Positions 8,565-17,394 of a stretch of 64,000 nucleotides of DNA are shown one piece after another (the first letter of the stretch is position 1; each line of letters begins with the position of its first letter). The notes beneath the pieces were generated by a model, which ran no database searches, was not told the origin of the DNA, and saw only the letters and a list, made by a program, of their open reading frames with translations. The stretch is taken from assembly GCA_023667055.1 (NCBI GenBank), contig JAMPAV010000001.1, positions 159,561 to 223,560 of the forward strand. The letters are read 5' to 3'. Source of the stretch: Muribaculum sp. (lineage in GTDB: Bacteria; Bacteroidota; Bacteroidia; Bacteroidales; Muribaculaceae). Made by a program: the position numbers and the translations under genes.

Positions 8565-11500
8565 TTATTTTGAATATTCCGAAATTTTGATGTTGATGCT
8601 GTCTGTAATGTCCTGTTCGCTGCCGGGGTAGTTGTCGCGCAGACTTTTCAGATATTCTGCAGCGAGATAATCGTTGCCCGTCTCATGATATGCGTCGGCG
8701 AGTGCTATGAAGCCTCGTGCCAGCCAGTAGGCATGTATTGACCCGGCATCTGTGAATTTCTCAAGTACAGACAGAGCCTCAGTGGGCATTCCCTTTTCGA
8801 GATACCACTCCCCTAATTCCACAGCGGCTTTCGCTCCAGACAGGTTGTCGGGATTTTCAGCAAGAGCCTCAAGCGCTTTGACCCCTGTCTCCGGGTCCGA
8901 ACTGTGTAGTAATCCGGATGCCTCATAATAGCGTGCTTCTTCAGCATCTTCTGCACTCACACCGCCCATGGCTATAAGTCGGCGGGCATATTCTGCACGT
9001 TGCTGTGCGTCGGCAGTGTTGCGCATCACTCCTGCAGTGGCTTCGGGTGCAAAGTCCATTCCTCCTCTCTTTTCCAAAGCAAGGAATGCTTCAAGTGCAC
9101 CGGTCTTGTCACCCGCATCTTGCAGAAGGTCTGCCTTAAGGTATAAAGCCGCCGGCACTTGCGGTGAGTCGCCGCGGGCGGTCAGAAGTCGGTCCAGATA
9201 GGAGAGGGCTTTCTTGCTGTCGCCGGAGTTGTCGGCAGCTTCTGCAAGGTCCATGAGTGCATTTGCAAGGTATCTTCCGTCGGGATATTGTTCTATATAT
9301 CTTTCAAGTTTCAGGGTCGCTTCCGGGTTGTCGGCATATTCTGTTTCAGCAGCCTCGAATGTGATTGCATCCATTTCATCAGGATCAATCTGAGGAGCTC
9401 CTTTTATACCCGACAGAAATTCAGCATATTCGAGCAGAGTGCCATTGGCTCCGGCTATTCTGCGCATGTCATCGTTTGCAAGGGAAGCCTCCTCGCTTGT
9501 GGGCCAGGTGCGTATTATGTCTTTGTAGGTAGTTTCCGCTTTTGTGGTATCGCCTTGCTTCATATATGAGAGGGCAAGCTGCAATGCTCCGGCTCGACTT
9601 TGGTTGTTTTGGGGATATTCCTTTCTAAGACGCTCGAAATATGGTGCTGCTTTTTCCGGACGGTCAAGTGCGGCAAGTGTCTTTCCTGCTTCAAGAAGCA
9701 CTTCCGGTGTCCATTTGGATTCCGGACGCTCTTTTAGGAATGAGTCGAGTTCTGTCATCTTCCTGTCGGTGCCGCTTGTCACTCCCGCCACTACGGCATG
9801 CCTGAAAGCGGCATAGTCAATGTCGCCGTGTCCATCTTTTATGGCACGTTCGTAAGTGTCTGCAGCTTTGGAGAATTGTTTCATGTATAGTCGGCTGTCT
9901 GCCTCCCTTATCAAAGCATCCCCCTTAATGTCGGCGGAGATGAGATTGGAACCCGCAGCTGTGGTGAAATTGTCGGCAGCCTCTTTCCATTGTTGGTCCT
10001 GAAAAAGAGCATACGCAAGTCCGTATCTTGCCATTGCTTTGTTGGAATCTGAGAGATTGCCTCGCAATGCACGTGTGTATGCGTTGGCGGCATCTTTGAA
10101 ATTTCCTTGACGATACAGGGCTTCTCCGAGCCAGAGGTATGCCTCCGATGCAAGACTCGCCTCGCCACCCTTCATTTCTGCGGCTTCGCGCAGATGGTCT
10201 GCAGCGGATTGAAGCTGTCCGGTAGAGATTTCTCCGCATCCAAGTTTGTAGAGGATTTTCTGTTTGGTAGCCAACGTGCCTGCCGAGGGATTATTGACTC
10301 TGTTGATTGCTTCAAGGGCCTTGGCATAGTCGTTTTCATGGAAAAATGCGGAGGCCAGACTTTCTTCCACTGCGGATGCGTAGGGTGATGACGGATACTT
10401 CTCCAGAAAATCCTCATGCATGGTGATGCTGCTGGCAAAAGGTACATTACCGCCCTTTGATGAGGATGTAATATAGTTGTAGGATGCTGTTTCGGCCACT
10501 TTGGGGTCGAATGCCATGGTGGCAGCCTTGTTGAATGCCATAGCGGCCTCGTTCATGTCTCCGTTGCGTTCCGCTATCTGTCCTAAATAGAGATATGCAC
10601 CTTGTGCCAGCATGTTGTTGCGATCGGTGAGTGTTCGGAATCGGTTGCGTGCATTTTCCGTGTCTCCTTCCGAATATTCTATTGCCGCCAGTGCATATAC
10701 GGCATCATCGTTGGGATCTGGCGTCGAATCCACAAATTCCTCAAGATGTCCACGTGCCGATGCAAGGTCGCCGGTCTTGAATTGGCTCAGACCGATTATT
10801 CTGTGGAGCTCGGGAAGGAGTTCTTCCACAGGGCGTTTTGCCATCAGGGCATTGGCATGATTGATAACATCGTCATATTGACCACGCATGTATTCTATCT
10901 GGGTCATGTAGTAGAGTGGTTCAATACCGTCTGAGATGTAGTTGCCGTTGCCGGGTGTCATGGCGGGCTGGTGATTGCCTCTTTTGGCCTTTGCCCTTCC
11001 AGCCTTGGAAGAAGATGTGTTGTTTGTGACGCCGTTGTCCGCAGCGTCATCGACAAGTTGCCTGAACTTGTTGTATGCTTGGTCATAATCACCCTGAAGA
11101 TAATTTATGTAAGCTGAATAATATTCAGCAGCCCTATTGTAGTCGGACATGCCCTTGAGTGACTCGAAGAGGGGAGTGGCCTGTTCAGGAAGACCACAGT
11201 TCAGATAGGCCAGTGCTTTCCTGTATGTGTAAAGGTTGCGTTGTTCTTTCCCAAGGGAATTTAAATCCACTTCATCGTATCTTTCAATTGCCTTGTGCCA
11301 GTCTTTTTCATACCAGTACCAGTCGCCTATGGTTAGCAGTGCCTGTGTCGCTTCTGGCAATGTGGGATATTCGTTGGCAAGACGTGTCAGAGTCAAGACG
11401 CATTCAGGGTCTTTTCGCTCAAAGAGAGCTGCTCCTTCATTGGCGAGCCATTTTGCTTTTAGTTCTGATGTAAATCCCTTAAAATCATCAGCTGTGGCTT

Positions 11501-11708
11501 GTAGCTGGTCAAGGGTGCCCTGTGCATTACCGGTTGAAAGCATTTTTGATGCCCTGTATATGTATCCCGGTGCGAGGGGATCGGTATAGTCGGTGGTTCC
11601 GTGTGCTTGCCCTAAGGCAATCGCCGGTATTATGGCACTTCCCAGCGACAGCATTGCTGTCAGTCTCATACGGGAAGTTTGCGTTGAATTTTTTCGGAAT
11701 CGTTTCAT
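8565..11708 (-). CDS. giant exported tetratricopeptide-repeat protein
   Basis: A 1047-residue protein made almost entirely of TPR-like helical repeats. Examples are YNKFRQLVDDA, AKALEAINRVNN, AYLWLGEALYRQGNFKDAANAYTRAL, GALQLALSYMKQGDTTKAETTY and ALSYLDRLL. A basic N-terminus plus hydrophobic stretch (MLSLGSAIIPAIALGQA) is a signal peptide, so it likely works as a periplasmic scaffold for the outer-membrane barrel encoded 11 nt downstream. The ATG at 11708 is chosen over an in-frame ATG at 11777 because a good promoter (11725-11755) lies inside the longer form and the signal peptide begins here. An acidic PEP-rich segment (QIDPDEMDAITFEAAETEYADNPE) breaks the repeats. Confidence 0.8.
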   Translation of the reverse strand: MKRFRKNSTQTSRMRLTAMLSLGSAIIPAIALGQAHGTTDYTDPLAPGYIYRASKMLSTGNAQGTLDQLQATADDFKGFTSELKAKWLANEGAALFERKDPECVLTLTRLANEYPTLPEATQALLTIGDWYWYEKDWHKAIERYDEVDLNSLGKEQRNLYTYRKALAYLNCGLPEQATPLFESLKGMSDYNRAAEYYSAYINYLQGDYDQAYNKFRQLVDDAADNGVTNNTSSSKAGRAKAKRGNHQPAMTPGNGNYISDGIEPLYYMTQIEYMRGQYDDVINHANALMAKRPVEELLPELHRIIGLSQFKTGDLASARGHLEEFVDSTPDPNDDAVYALAAIEYSEGDTENARNRFRTLTDRNNMLAQGAYLYLGQIAERNGDMNEAAMAFNKAATMAFDPKVAETASYNYITSSSKGGNVPFASSITMHEDFLEKYPSSPYASAVEESLASAFFHENDYAKALEAINRVNNPSAGTLATKQKILYKLGCGEISTGQLQSAADHLREAAEMKGGEASLASEAYLWLGEALYRQGNFKDAANAYTRALRGNLSDSNKAMARYGLAYALFQDQQWKEAADNFTTAAGSNLISADIKGDALIREADSRLYMKQFSKAADTYERAIKDGHGDIDYAAFRHAVVAGVTSGTDRKMTELDSFLKERPESKWTPEVLLEAGKTLAALDRPEKAAPYFERLRKEYPQNNQSRAGALQLALSYMKQGDTTKAETTYKDIIRTWPTSEEASLANDDMRRIAGANGTLLEYAEFLSGIKGAPQIDPDEMDAITFEAAETEYADNPEATLKLERYIEQYPDGRYLANALMDLAEAADNSGDSKKALSYLDRLLTARGDSPQVPAALYLKADLLQDAGDKTGALEAFLALEKRGGMDFAPEATAGVMRNTADAQQRAEYARRLIAMGGVSAEDAEEARYYEASGLLHSSDPETGVKALEALAENPDNLSGAKAAVELGEWYLEKGMPTEALSVLEKFTDAGSIHAYWLARGFIALADAYHETGNDYLAAEYLKSLRDNYPGSEQDITDSINIKISEYSK

Positions 11709-11724
11709 AAGAGAATATTTTTCA

Positions 11725-11755
11725 CAAAAGTAACTCATTTCTTTGAAACCACAAA
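11725..11755 (-). promoter_or_regulatory. promoter of the TPR/barrel operon
   Basis: On the minus strand TTTG (11755-11752) is separated by 19 nt from TACTTTTG (11732-11725). The predicted start point is about 10 nt before the ATG at 11708, which supports that start. Confidence 0.65.
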
Positions 11756-11795
11756 ATATTCTCACCTTAAAATTCATTTCTCCCCCCTCATTCCC

Positions 11796-11830
11796 CTTAA
11801 CTCTTAACTCTTACCCCTTAACTCTTAAAA
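11796..11830. repeat. heptameric tandem repeat (CTTAACT type)
   Basis: Five consecutive 7-bp units: CTTAACT, CTTAACT, CTTACCC, CTTAACT, CTTAAAA. It lies between the fimbrillin terminator and the TPR promoter. The same 7-bp period with different units recurs upstream of mnmG, apt, uvrC and the 11-residue-repeat gene. Confidence 0.8.
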
Positions 11831-11859
11831 AAGAGTCCGACCTCACAGCCGGACTCTTT
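11827..11859 (-). terminator. rho-independent terminator of the fimbrillin operon
   Basis: A 10-bp stem (AAAGAGTCCG at 11830-11839 with CGGACTCTTT at 11850-11859) is followed on the minus strand by a run of six T. It lies 58 nt downstream of the fimbrillin stop. Confidence 0.8.
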
Positions 11860-11916
11860 GCAGATGATATATGTAGATAAGGGTTTATTATCTTCCCATA
11901 TTTTGTCTTGCTTCAT

Positions 11917-13008
11917 TTAAAAATCTTTTGAGTAGGTGTTTCCATTTTCCCAATCGCCAATTCCTGTCACTACGGTCACCTCCCCTTCGAGGATGGTTTT
12001 GCCAAGATAGTCCTTAGCCATATCGTTATCCACCACATTGTCAAGTGGCTCTTCGATATCACCTGTATTAGAGAAATCTTCCGGTGGTGCTACTACGCCT
12101 GCTCCGTTGGAAAAGTCAAGGGTGAACTGATATTTCTTGCCGGCTTCAAGTTGGAAATCTACAGGTATTGCGGCCCATGCGTATTTACCTGTGGCATTGG
12201 GGAAAATCTGACTTGCGGCATTAATCTGAATGAGAACGGCTATGTATGAGCCATGGCTGTTCTCCGACTTATCCCAAGGTGTCAGATTCTGTGGAATCAG
12301 CATGGCATTCCCCTTCCCGTTCATCAGGCTGGTTGGTTCGGAGTTTTTGCCCTTAAGCTGGATTGGTGTGGAGTAGGTAATGGTGTAGTCGGACTTTACT
12401 GAAGTCAGGATCCAGGGATTTTGTTCCGTACCTATTTTTTTCATGTCAAAACTTGCATTTGAAACGAATCGACCGAATTTGACACCCTTTATGTTGTAGG
12501 TGTATGCGGGATTTGTGTTTACAGCCAGAATTTCCACCTGTGTCATGTTATGTGAAAATACCAGATCGACACCATCTGCCATTGAATTGTCTCCACTTGT
12601 TTTGGCTGTCACGAGGTCATATTGCTCTGATATCTTCATCGATGGTTGGATACCTTCAAGCACAGTTCCTTTAACATTGGCTTTGAGAGCTTTTGTAGAT
12701 GGATAATGTGCGTAGAAGGTGAGTGCTTTGAATCCGGGCCAGCGGTAAGTGCCGGAAGTGGAATGATATTTGCCATTTTCGTTTATTGCATATTCCACAT
12801 CTGAGAAGTAGATGGATGAGTCATCTATGGTTGATGTGACATAGACTGATGTCAAGTCATTGATGGTGGTTTCAGACCCGCGGGTGCTCATGCAGGAGCG
12901 GAAACTGATTTCGTCATTCTCGATGTTGAGATCCATCACTTCATCGTTCGTACAGGCTGTGAGTGCCATGCTTGCTACAGCTGCTGCATAAATTAAACCC
13001 TTCTTCAT
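11917..13008 (-). CDS. fimbrillin-family lipoprotein
   Basis: A 363-residue lipoprotein of the Bacteroidota fimbrillin family, the major or accessory subunits of type V pili. The lipobox LTAC places the lipidated cysteine at residue 19. The family block near the N-terminus is clear: NDEISFRSCMSTRGSE, then YRWPGFKALTFYAHYPS and a mid-protein LVFSHNMTQVEILAV. The C-terminal half has EAGKKYQFTLDFSNGAG and ends in VVTGIGDWENG, both typical of the family. A strong promoter (13132-13163) precedes it, so it can be expressed apart from the upstream DUF5119 gene, as is common for a structural subunit needed in excess. Confidence 0.85.
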   Translation of the reverse strand: MKKGLIYAAAVASMALTACTNDEVMDLNIENDEISFRSCMSTRGSETTINDLTSVYVTSTIDDSSIYFSDVEYAINENGKYHSTSGTYRWPGFKALTFYAHYPSTKALKANVKGTVLEGIQPSMKISEQYDLVTAKTSGDNSMADGVDLVFSHNMTQVEILAVNTNPAYTYNIKGVKFGRFVSNASFDMKKIGTEQNPWILTSVKSDYTITYSTPIQLKGKNSEPTSLMNGKGNAMLIPQNLTPWDKSENSHGSYIAVLIQINAASQIFPNATGKYAWAAIPVDFQLEAGKKYQFTLDFSNGAGVVAPPEDFSNTGDIEEPLDNVVDNDMAKDYLGKTILEGEVTVVTGIGDWENGNTYSKDF

Positions 13009-13100
13009 AGCTGTTAGTTTTTTAGTGTTGTTAGATATAGTTTTTTTCCGTTTCGGTTACCTCTTTTACAGAGATAAATTATGTTGTTGTTTAAAATTCT

Positions 13101-13129
13101 GTGTCAAACGTTGTCTTTAAGTTTGACAC
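13101..13129. promoter_or_regulatory. 9-bp inverted repeat at the fimbrillin transcription start
   Basis: GTGTCAAAC (13101-13109) and GTTTGACAC (13121-13129) are perfect inverted copies separated by 11 nt. They lie immediately downstream of the -7 box, so this is either an operator or the first hairpin of a leader of roughly 115 nt. Confidence 0.55.
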
Positions 13130-13131
13130 TG

Positions 13132-13163
13132 CAAAATTAATACCTATCCAAATGATTTGCAAA
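13132..13163 (-). promoter_or_regulatory. promoter of the fimbrillin gene
   Basis: On the minus strand TTTG (13163-13160) is followed after 20 nt by TAATTTTG (13139-13132), a near-ideal Bacteroidota promoter. Confidence 0.75.
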
Positions 13164-13332
13164 TATTTTGTGTTGTGTTTTTGTTAAGTATCCGCTAAAT
13201 AAACGATACAATTTGAAATATCTCTGAAATATTGCGTCAGGACTTTGTAGAATAATGGTTTACGATGAAATAAAGGTGCAATATTTCTTTTGTTGGCAAA
13301 ATATTTTCCTTTGAAATTATTGATTTTTTGTC

Positions 13333-14370
13333 TTACATTGGCAGAGTCATCTGGGTTGTGTCTCCCCATTCCTCCACACTTGTGTTGAAACCAGTGCCGC
13401 CGGTTTCCTGTTCTTCACTGTCACCACTCTGTCCCGTTGGATGTCCCATTTCGAGCGAGAGCAAGTCCACCACAATGTAGTGTTCGTGTCCCATTCCTGT
13501 CGGATGGTCCACCTGGTCTGATACGTCATATTCATAATAATATGTCTGTCCGTCGCTCATGGTGGCATATAATATTAGATAATGTCCGTGGATGTGGGAG
13601 ATGCTTGTCCCAAACGACTCCACTAATCCGTAAGCGTTGTTGGTGTCACGGTAGAAGGATAATGAGAATGGAATAGTCACTTCCTCGTCCGTCACATGAT
13701 GACTTGCCAGGTTCAATCCTCCCGCCATGCCAGACAGAGACCCGCTCAGTTTCCTTAGGCCATCCATATTTTCTATCTCTTTTATTATTAAATGGTAAAT
13801 ATCGGTTACTTTCTCAGGTCCCAGAGTGACATGTTGATGGGCATGGATTGCCTCATCGTCATTGCTCGACAGCGTGATTACCAGACCTGTCAAAGTAGCT
13901 TCCCACATATCCTCGCTTTGCATCACAACTCGCTCATCTTCCATATCCTCATGCCGAGGCGCAGAATTAGCACGGTCATCGTTGAACCCGCTTCCCGTCA
14001 GTAGAGGGTCGTCATCCTTTGCTGTTATGGTGAATGAATATTCAGACTCTGTCTGGGTCAATGTGATATTGTGTGTGTCGCTGTTGAAGCATATCACATC
14101 ATACTCGCCCACGTGCACGCGGATTGTGCCTCCCTGGCACCCGCTCAGTTCGTAATGTGTGGGTTTTCCGCCGTCTCTGGGAAAGAGATATACTGCCATC
14201 GACCTGGGATGTGCCGTGGTGTCGTTGTGCCAGTCGAAATCAATGTCGAGATCCACCACATGCGAATGGTCGTAGCATAATTCTTTTTGTTCACATCCGG
14301 TCACTATAAATATCATCAGCATTGCCGACATTTCAAAAAATCTTCTCAATTTGCTAATATATGTGTTCAT
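13333..14370 (-). CDS. DUF5119-like lipoprotein of fimbrial operon
   Basis: A 345-residue predicted lipoprotein. After a basic N-terminus the hydrophobic stretch MSAMLMIFIVTGC gives a lipobox cysteine near residue 26. The conserved start of the mature protein (CYDHSHVVDLDIDFDWHNDTTAHPRSM, VYLFPRDGGKP, VHVGEYDVICFNSDTH) matches the DUF5119 pattern, which is regularly found next to fimbrillins. A probable role in fimbrial anchoring or assembly is inferred from that association. It lies 25 nt downstream of the DUF3575 gene in the same orientation. The exact ATG (14370 or the one at residue 14) is uncertain, but the lipobox is retained either way. Confidence 0.75.
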   Translation of the reverse strand: MNTYISKLRRFFEMSAMLMIFIVTGCEQKELCYDHSHVVDLDIDFDWHNDTTAHPRSMAVYLFPRDGGKPTHYELSGCQGGTIRVHVGEYDVICFNSDTHNITLTQTESEYSFTITAKDDDPLLTGSGFNDDRANSAPRHEDMEDERVVMQSEDMWEATLTGLVITLSSNDDEAIHAHQHVTLGPEKVTDIYHLIIKEIENMDGLRKLSGSLSGMAGGLNLASHHVTDEEVTIPFSLSFYRDTNNAYGLVESFGTSISHIHGHYLILYATMSDGQTYYYEYDVSDQVDHPTGMGHEHYIVVDLLSLEMGHPTGQSGDSEEQETGGTGFNTSVEEWGDTTQMTLPM

Positions 14371-14395
14371 ACCCTTATCTTTTTTAGTTGCAATG

Positions 14396-15178
14396 TCAAC
14401 CTATCAGCCATACCAATGAAACCTCCACTCGCGTTGGTCCTATCCAATTTCGCCTGTGTGTTTCTTCCCACACGTAATGCCCGTCCATGGGTTTGTATTT
14501 TTCATACACTCCTCCGAAGTATCCGAATCCAATTCCAAAGTCAATGTTTATTCTTTTGGCAACCTTCATTGAGTAACCGTATTCGATTCCGGCTCCATAG
14601 CAGCGGTCGGATTTTTGTCCGTCACCACCCAATTCGAAGTCATAGCTTCCGATTTGACCATAAAATCCTAAATGGTGTCCCGACAACACTCCATTCCTGT
14701 TGCCCCCCAAATAATGTCTCGCGTTAATTTCCGCTCCGGACACACACCAGTATCTAAGATGTCTGTCGCTTTTCCATTTTGCGTACATGAAGTCTGCTCC
14801 AATACTCCATCTTTTTGCAAGGTGAAATTCCAAGCCGATATTCGGGACAAGGACTGCATCATAAAGCAAGTTGCTTTTTATGGCAAATTGAAATTTTTTT
14901 GTTTTTTGGGGTTGTTCGATTATCTTGTAATCGATATCAATTGAATCGTTGCTGCAGATAGAGCCTTTTTTCATGCATGGTAATTCTTCATGTATGGTCG
15001 CAATTGTATCGGTGGGAATATCTGGTAATTGTATAGTCATCAAGGAGTCGAGGTTCTCATTTGAGTAAACTTCAGTGTGAATGCAAGTGAATGTTGCGAT
15101 CATGAGAATCCACGTTGGTAAATACTCTGAGTAATATGTACTGAATATCAAATGTATATATTTATAGATGGTATTCAT
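14396..15178 (-). CDS. DUF3575 outer-membrane protein of fimbrial operon
   Basis: A 260-residue exported protein. The C-terminal domain (from about residue 95) carries the DUF3575 signature: FAIKSNLLYDAVLVPNIGLEF, RWSIGADFMYAKW, LSGHHLGFYGQIGSYDFE, YGAGIEYGYS, and the terminal GPTRVEVSLVWLIG. This points to a small outer-membrane beta-barrel. DUF3575 genes are characteristic first genes of Bacteroidales fimbrillin operons. The order here (DUF3575, DUF5119, fimbrillin) fits, so a role in surface anchoring of the fimbria is inferred. The N-terminal 40 residues are hydrophobic but give no clean signal-peptide cleavage site. Confidence 0.8.
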   Translation of the reverse strand: MNTIYKYIHLIFSTYYSEYLPTWILMIATFTCIHTEVYSNENLDSLMTIQLPDIPTDTIATIHEELPCMKKGSICSNDSIDIDYKIIEQPQKTKKFQFAIKSNLLYDAVLVPNIGLEFHLAKRWSIGADFMYAKWKSDRHLRYWCVSGAEINARHYLGGNRNGVLSGHHLGFYGQIGSYDFELGGDGQKSDRCYGAGIEYGYSMKVAKRINIDFGIGFGYFGGVYEKYKPMDGHYVWEETHRRNWIGPTRVEVSLVWLIG

Positions 15179-15226
15179 ATTCGTTAGGATAAGTTTAGCG
15201 GATTAGTTTATTGACTTATGATGTCG

Positions 15227-15234
15227 CAAAATTA
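15227..15234 (-). promoter_or_regulatory. -7 box of the DUF3575/DUF5119/fimbrillin operon
   Basis: TAATTTTG on the minus strand lies about 50 nt before the DUF3575 ATG. No convincing -33 TTTG is seen at the right distance, so this promoter may need an activator. Confidence 0.5.
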
Positions 15235-15304
15235 AGATATATCCGTTTCATCCTAATGACATAGTTGTTGTCTTATTGCTAAAATTCAGTTACAACCTTG
15301 CAAC

Positions 15305-15338
15305 AAAAAAGCAGTCTGATCTTTCAGACTGCTTTATT
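15305..15338 (-). terminator. bidirectional-looking hairpin terminator
   Basis: A 12-bp stem (left arm 15308-15319, right arm 15324-15335, core GCAGTCTGA/TCAGACTGC) with a 4-nt loop. It is flanked by six A on the left and a T-rich run on the right. It lies downstream of the minus-strand secreted-protein gene ending at 15463. Confidence 0.75.
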
Positions 15339-15392
15339 AGGTCCTGACTCAAAAAAGTGGCAGGGGCTGAGGCTGCTTTGAGTCGGGGCTTT

Positions 15393-15422
15393 AATTCAAG
15401 TTTTGCTTGCGAAACTTGAATT
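15393..15422. repeat. hairpin element with GCTTGC loop
   Basis: An 11-bp perfect inverted repeat (AATTCAAGTTT with AAACTTGAATT) around the loop TGCTTGCG. A related element with the same loop core lies at 57100-57123. Confidence 0.6.
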
Positions 15423-15462
15423 ATATGATTATCCCGGTCTCATTCAAGGACATACTAACTAA

Positions 15463-17310
15463 TCATAATCTGATTTTTGAGGTGCGCAATGAGCCATCAG
15501 AGAGTCGTTCAGCCCTTATATACAATCCATGCTTCGGATGAACCACAAGTCGCCCTTGGAAATCGAAATATAATGTGTCTGTCACTGAGGAACTTTCTTC
15601 AAGCGACTCAACGACAGACGGCATTGGTTCGGGGACTGTGCCATCAGGATAAATAGAAGAAGCGCAATTGAGAGGCTTGCCGTTTTTGCCATTTACTACG
15701 ACAGCGACAGCTCGCGTCTTGTCGAAATTGCTCACAACGTCATTTCCACTTGTTGTCTTCACATCAGCCACAGGGATGTCGTATGAAAAATCATACCAGA
15801 TACCCGCCACAATAGATGCCGGCAGAGAACCTTCCACCCCCGACATTTCTTTATAATACACCACCACGTCGTTGTATTCAAGCCCCATCACCGGACTTCC
15901 TTTCCCTATGAAAAGATCCCAATATGGTGATTCATATTGCGGAGACATTTCGTAATCTCCATATCCATTGCTCTGTCCCCATTTGTCGTTGCTGAGTCCA
16001 TCTGCGACAAGGGCTATTGAGAATAAATAGTCGGATTCTGGTATGTCGTTAATGAAACGGACTTTTGCATTGGCTCTTAGGATGGTTTTGGACTCGTCTG
16101 CCCATTCCAACGACACTTTCACATCCGCGGGAGTATTATTGTCTTTTGCTCTTGTCCACAAAGCTGGTATCATATCCGGATCCACACTGTTGCTACGGTT
16201 GAACGAACACATCGGAGCCCCTGAAGCTGAGAAGGGAATGGTGCTGACACAAGTCATTCCATCACTGCCGTAATTATGATAAGCCATAGCCACAAACTGA
16301 TCGCCATAGTAGAGGTTCATCTGTTCAAGCATCACGTATCCACGTGGACACCATCCGCATGAGCGGCCAGTGTATTCCTCTACAAGCGGGCGATAAACAG
16401 CTACAAACGGCTGCACTGTGAACGGACACGAACTGGATTGACTCATAGACTCACAATCTTCTCCATTCACTTTGATCACCTTGAACTCATAGTTGTATTC
16501 ACCGAGTTTGTCAATGGCGGGTATTTCGGCTTCAAATTCGGCGGTGCGCCCAAACACGGCCGGTACCGGTGTCTCAAACTCGTAGGTACTTGAGGATGTC
16601 TGACCATCCACTGAAAACTGATATTCCACGGAAGATATCCCTCTCAGTCCCCAGTTGCATACGTTGATTTTTGCAAAAGATGTTTCCCCTTTGGCTGCAT
16701 AAATATGTTCGCTGACAACATTTGCAGTCGCGGAATTTTCAGGGAAAGAACCATCGAGAGTGACTTCCATTGCGCTCACAATGCCACTTCTGCCGGCAAA
16801 ATCGGCCCAGCGTTTCTGCGATGTCTCTGCATGCAGCCATAATCCTCCCGTTGTGTTGCCATCCACTACAGCTACGGGAGCCGGCGACGAACCCTCCGGG
16901 AAGCCGGATATATTGAATGAATACCCAAGATAGATTCCGCCTTCAGGTATTTCGTAAGGTGTGGGGAAAGTAAAATTAATCTCTCCATCTGTCAAAGACA
17001 CGTCGTAAGTGGCTATATCGGCTGTGAACTTCGAGTCAAGTTTGGAGGTGGTCAGTTCCCTTGAGAGCCATACCTTGACATCAGACACGTATGGACTGCT
17101 GAACACAGGAACGGAAAAACTTACAATTTTTGAACCTATGAGAGACTCCGAATCAAGTGCAATCCCGATATCATATACCTGCGGTTTGGAATATCCATAG
17201 CCGTAGGGGTCTGCATCGGAAGAATTGTATGAAAATCCTATCTCGGCTGCAAATGATGAGAGGGATAGCATGGAGGCGAAGGCAAATGTTAAAAACGGTA
17301 TATATTTCAT
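15463..17310 (-). CDS. secreted Omp28-related protein with thioredoxin-like CxxC site
   Basis: A 615-residue exported protein. The ATG at 17310 starts a clean signal peptide (MKYIPFLTFAFASMLSLSSFAA), while the in-frame ATG at 17355 would bury it. The mid-protein block EEYTGRSCGWCPRGYVMLEQM resembles the thioredoxin-fold CGWCPRG site of Omp28-related proteins of Bacteroidota. The N-terminal third looks like a beta-sandwich. The C-terminus (LYFDFQGRLVVHPKHGLYI, then RTSKIRL) resembles a type IX secretion sorting domain. It forms a tandem pair with the larger fibronectin-like protein encoded upstream (85-nt gap). Its substrate or partner is unknown. Confidence 0.7.
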   Translation of the reverse strand: MKYIPFLTFAFASMLSLSSFAAEIGFSYNSSDADPYGYGYSKPQVYDIGIALDSESLIGSKIVSFSVPVFSSPYVSDVKVWLSRELTTSKLDSKFTADIATYDVSLTDGEINFTFPTPYEIPEGGIYLGYSFNISGFPEGSSPAPVAVVDGNTTGGLWLHAETSQKRWADFAGRSGIVSAMEVTLDGSFPENSATANVVSEHIYAAKGETSFAKINVCNWGLRGISSVEYQFSVDGQTSSSTYEFETPVPAVFGRTAEFEAEIPAIDKLGEYNYEFKVIKVNGEDCESMSQSSSCPFTVQPFVAVYRPLVEEYTGRSCGWCPRGYVMLEQMNLYYGDQFVAMAYHNYGSDGMTCVSTIPFSASGAPMCSFNRSNSVDPDMIPALWTRAKDNNTPADVKVSLEWADESKTILRANAKVRFINDIPESDYLFSIALVADGLSNDKWGQSNGYGDYEMSPQYESPYWDLFIGKGSPVMGLEYNDVVVYYKEMSGVEGSLPASIVAGIWYDFSYDIPVADVKTTSGNDVVSNFDKTRAVAVVVNGKNGKPLNCASSIYPDGTVPEPMPSVVESLEESSSVTDTLYFDFQGRLVVHPKHGLYIRAERLSDGSLRTSKIRL

Positions 17311-17394
17311 AGAGACTAACCTATTGCTAATGGACGGGGGCTTGAAGAGACCCATAGTCTTTCAAGCCCCACAATCATAATTAGAAAACTTTAC

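Larger units (their letters stand above)
13009..13332. other. 324-bp AT-rich spacer between DUF5119 gene and fimbrillin
   Basis: No gene is seen. It holds the fimbrillin promoter (13132-13163), a 9-bp inverted repeat at its start point (13101-13129), and a longer-range 10-bp inverted repeat (GAAATATTGC at 13226-13235, GCAATATTTC at 13278-13287) that could act as a weak terminator for the DUF5119 message. Confidence 0.6.

Noticed and set aside
13101..13129. Invertible (phase-variable) fimbrial promoter
   Set aside because: The inverted repeat lies downstream of the promoter with only 11 nt between arms, too close to be recombination sites. No recombinase gene is nearby.
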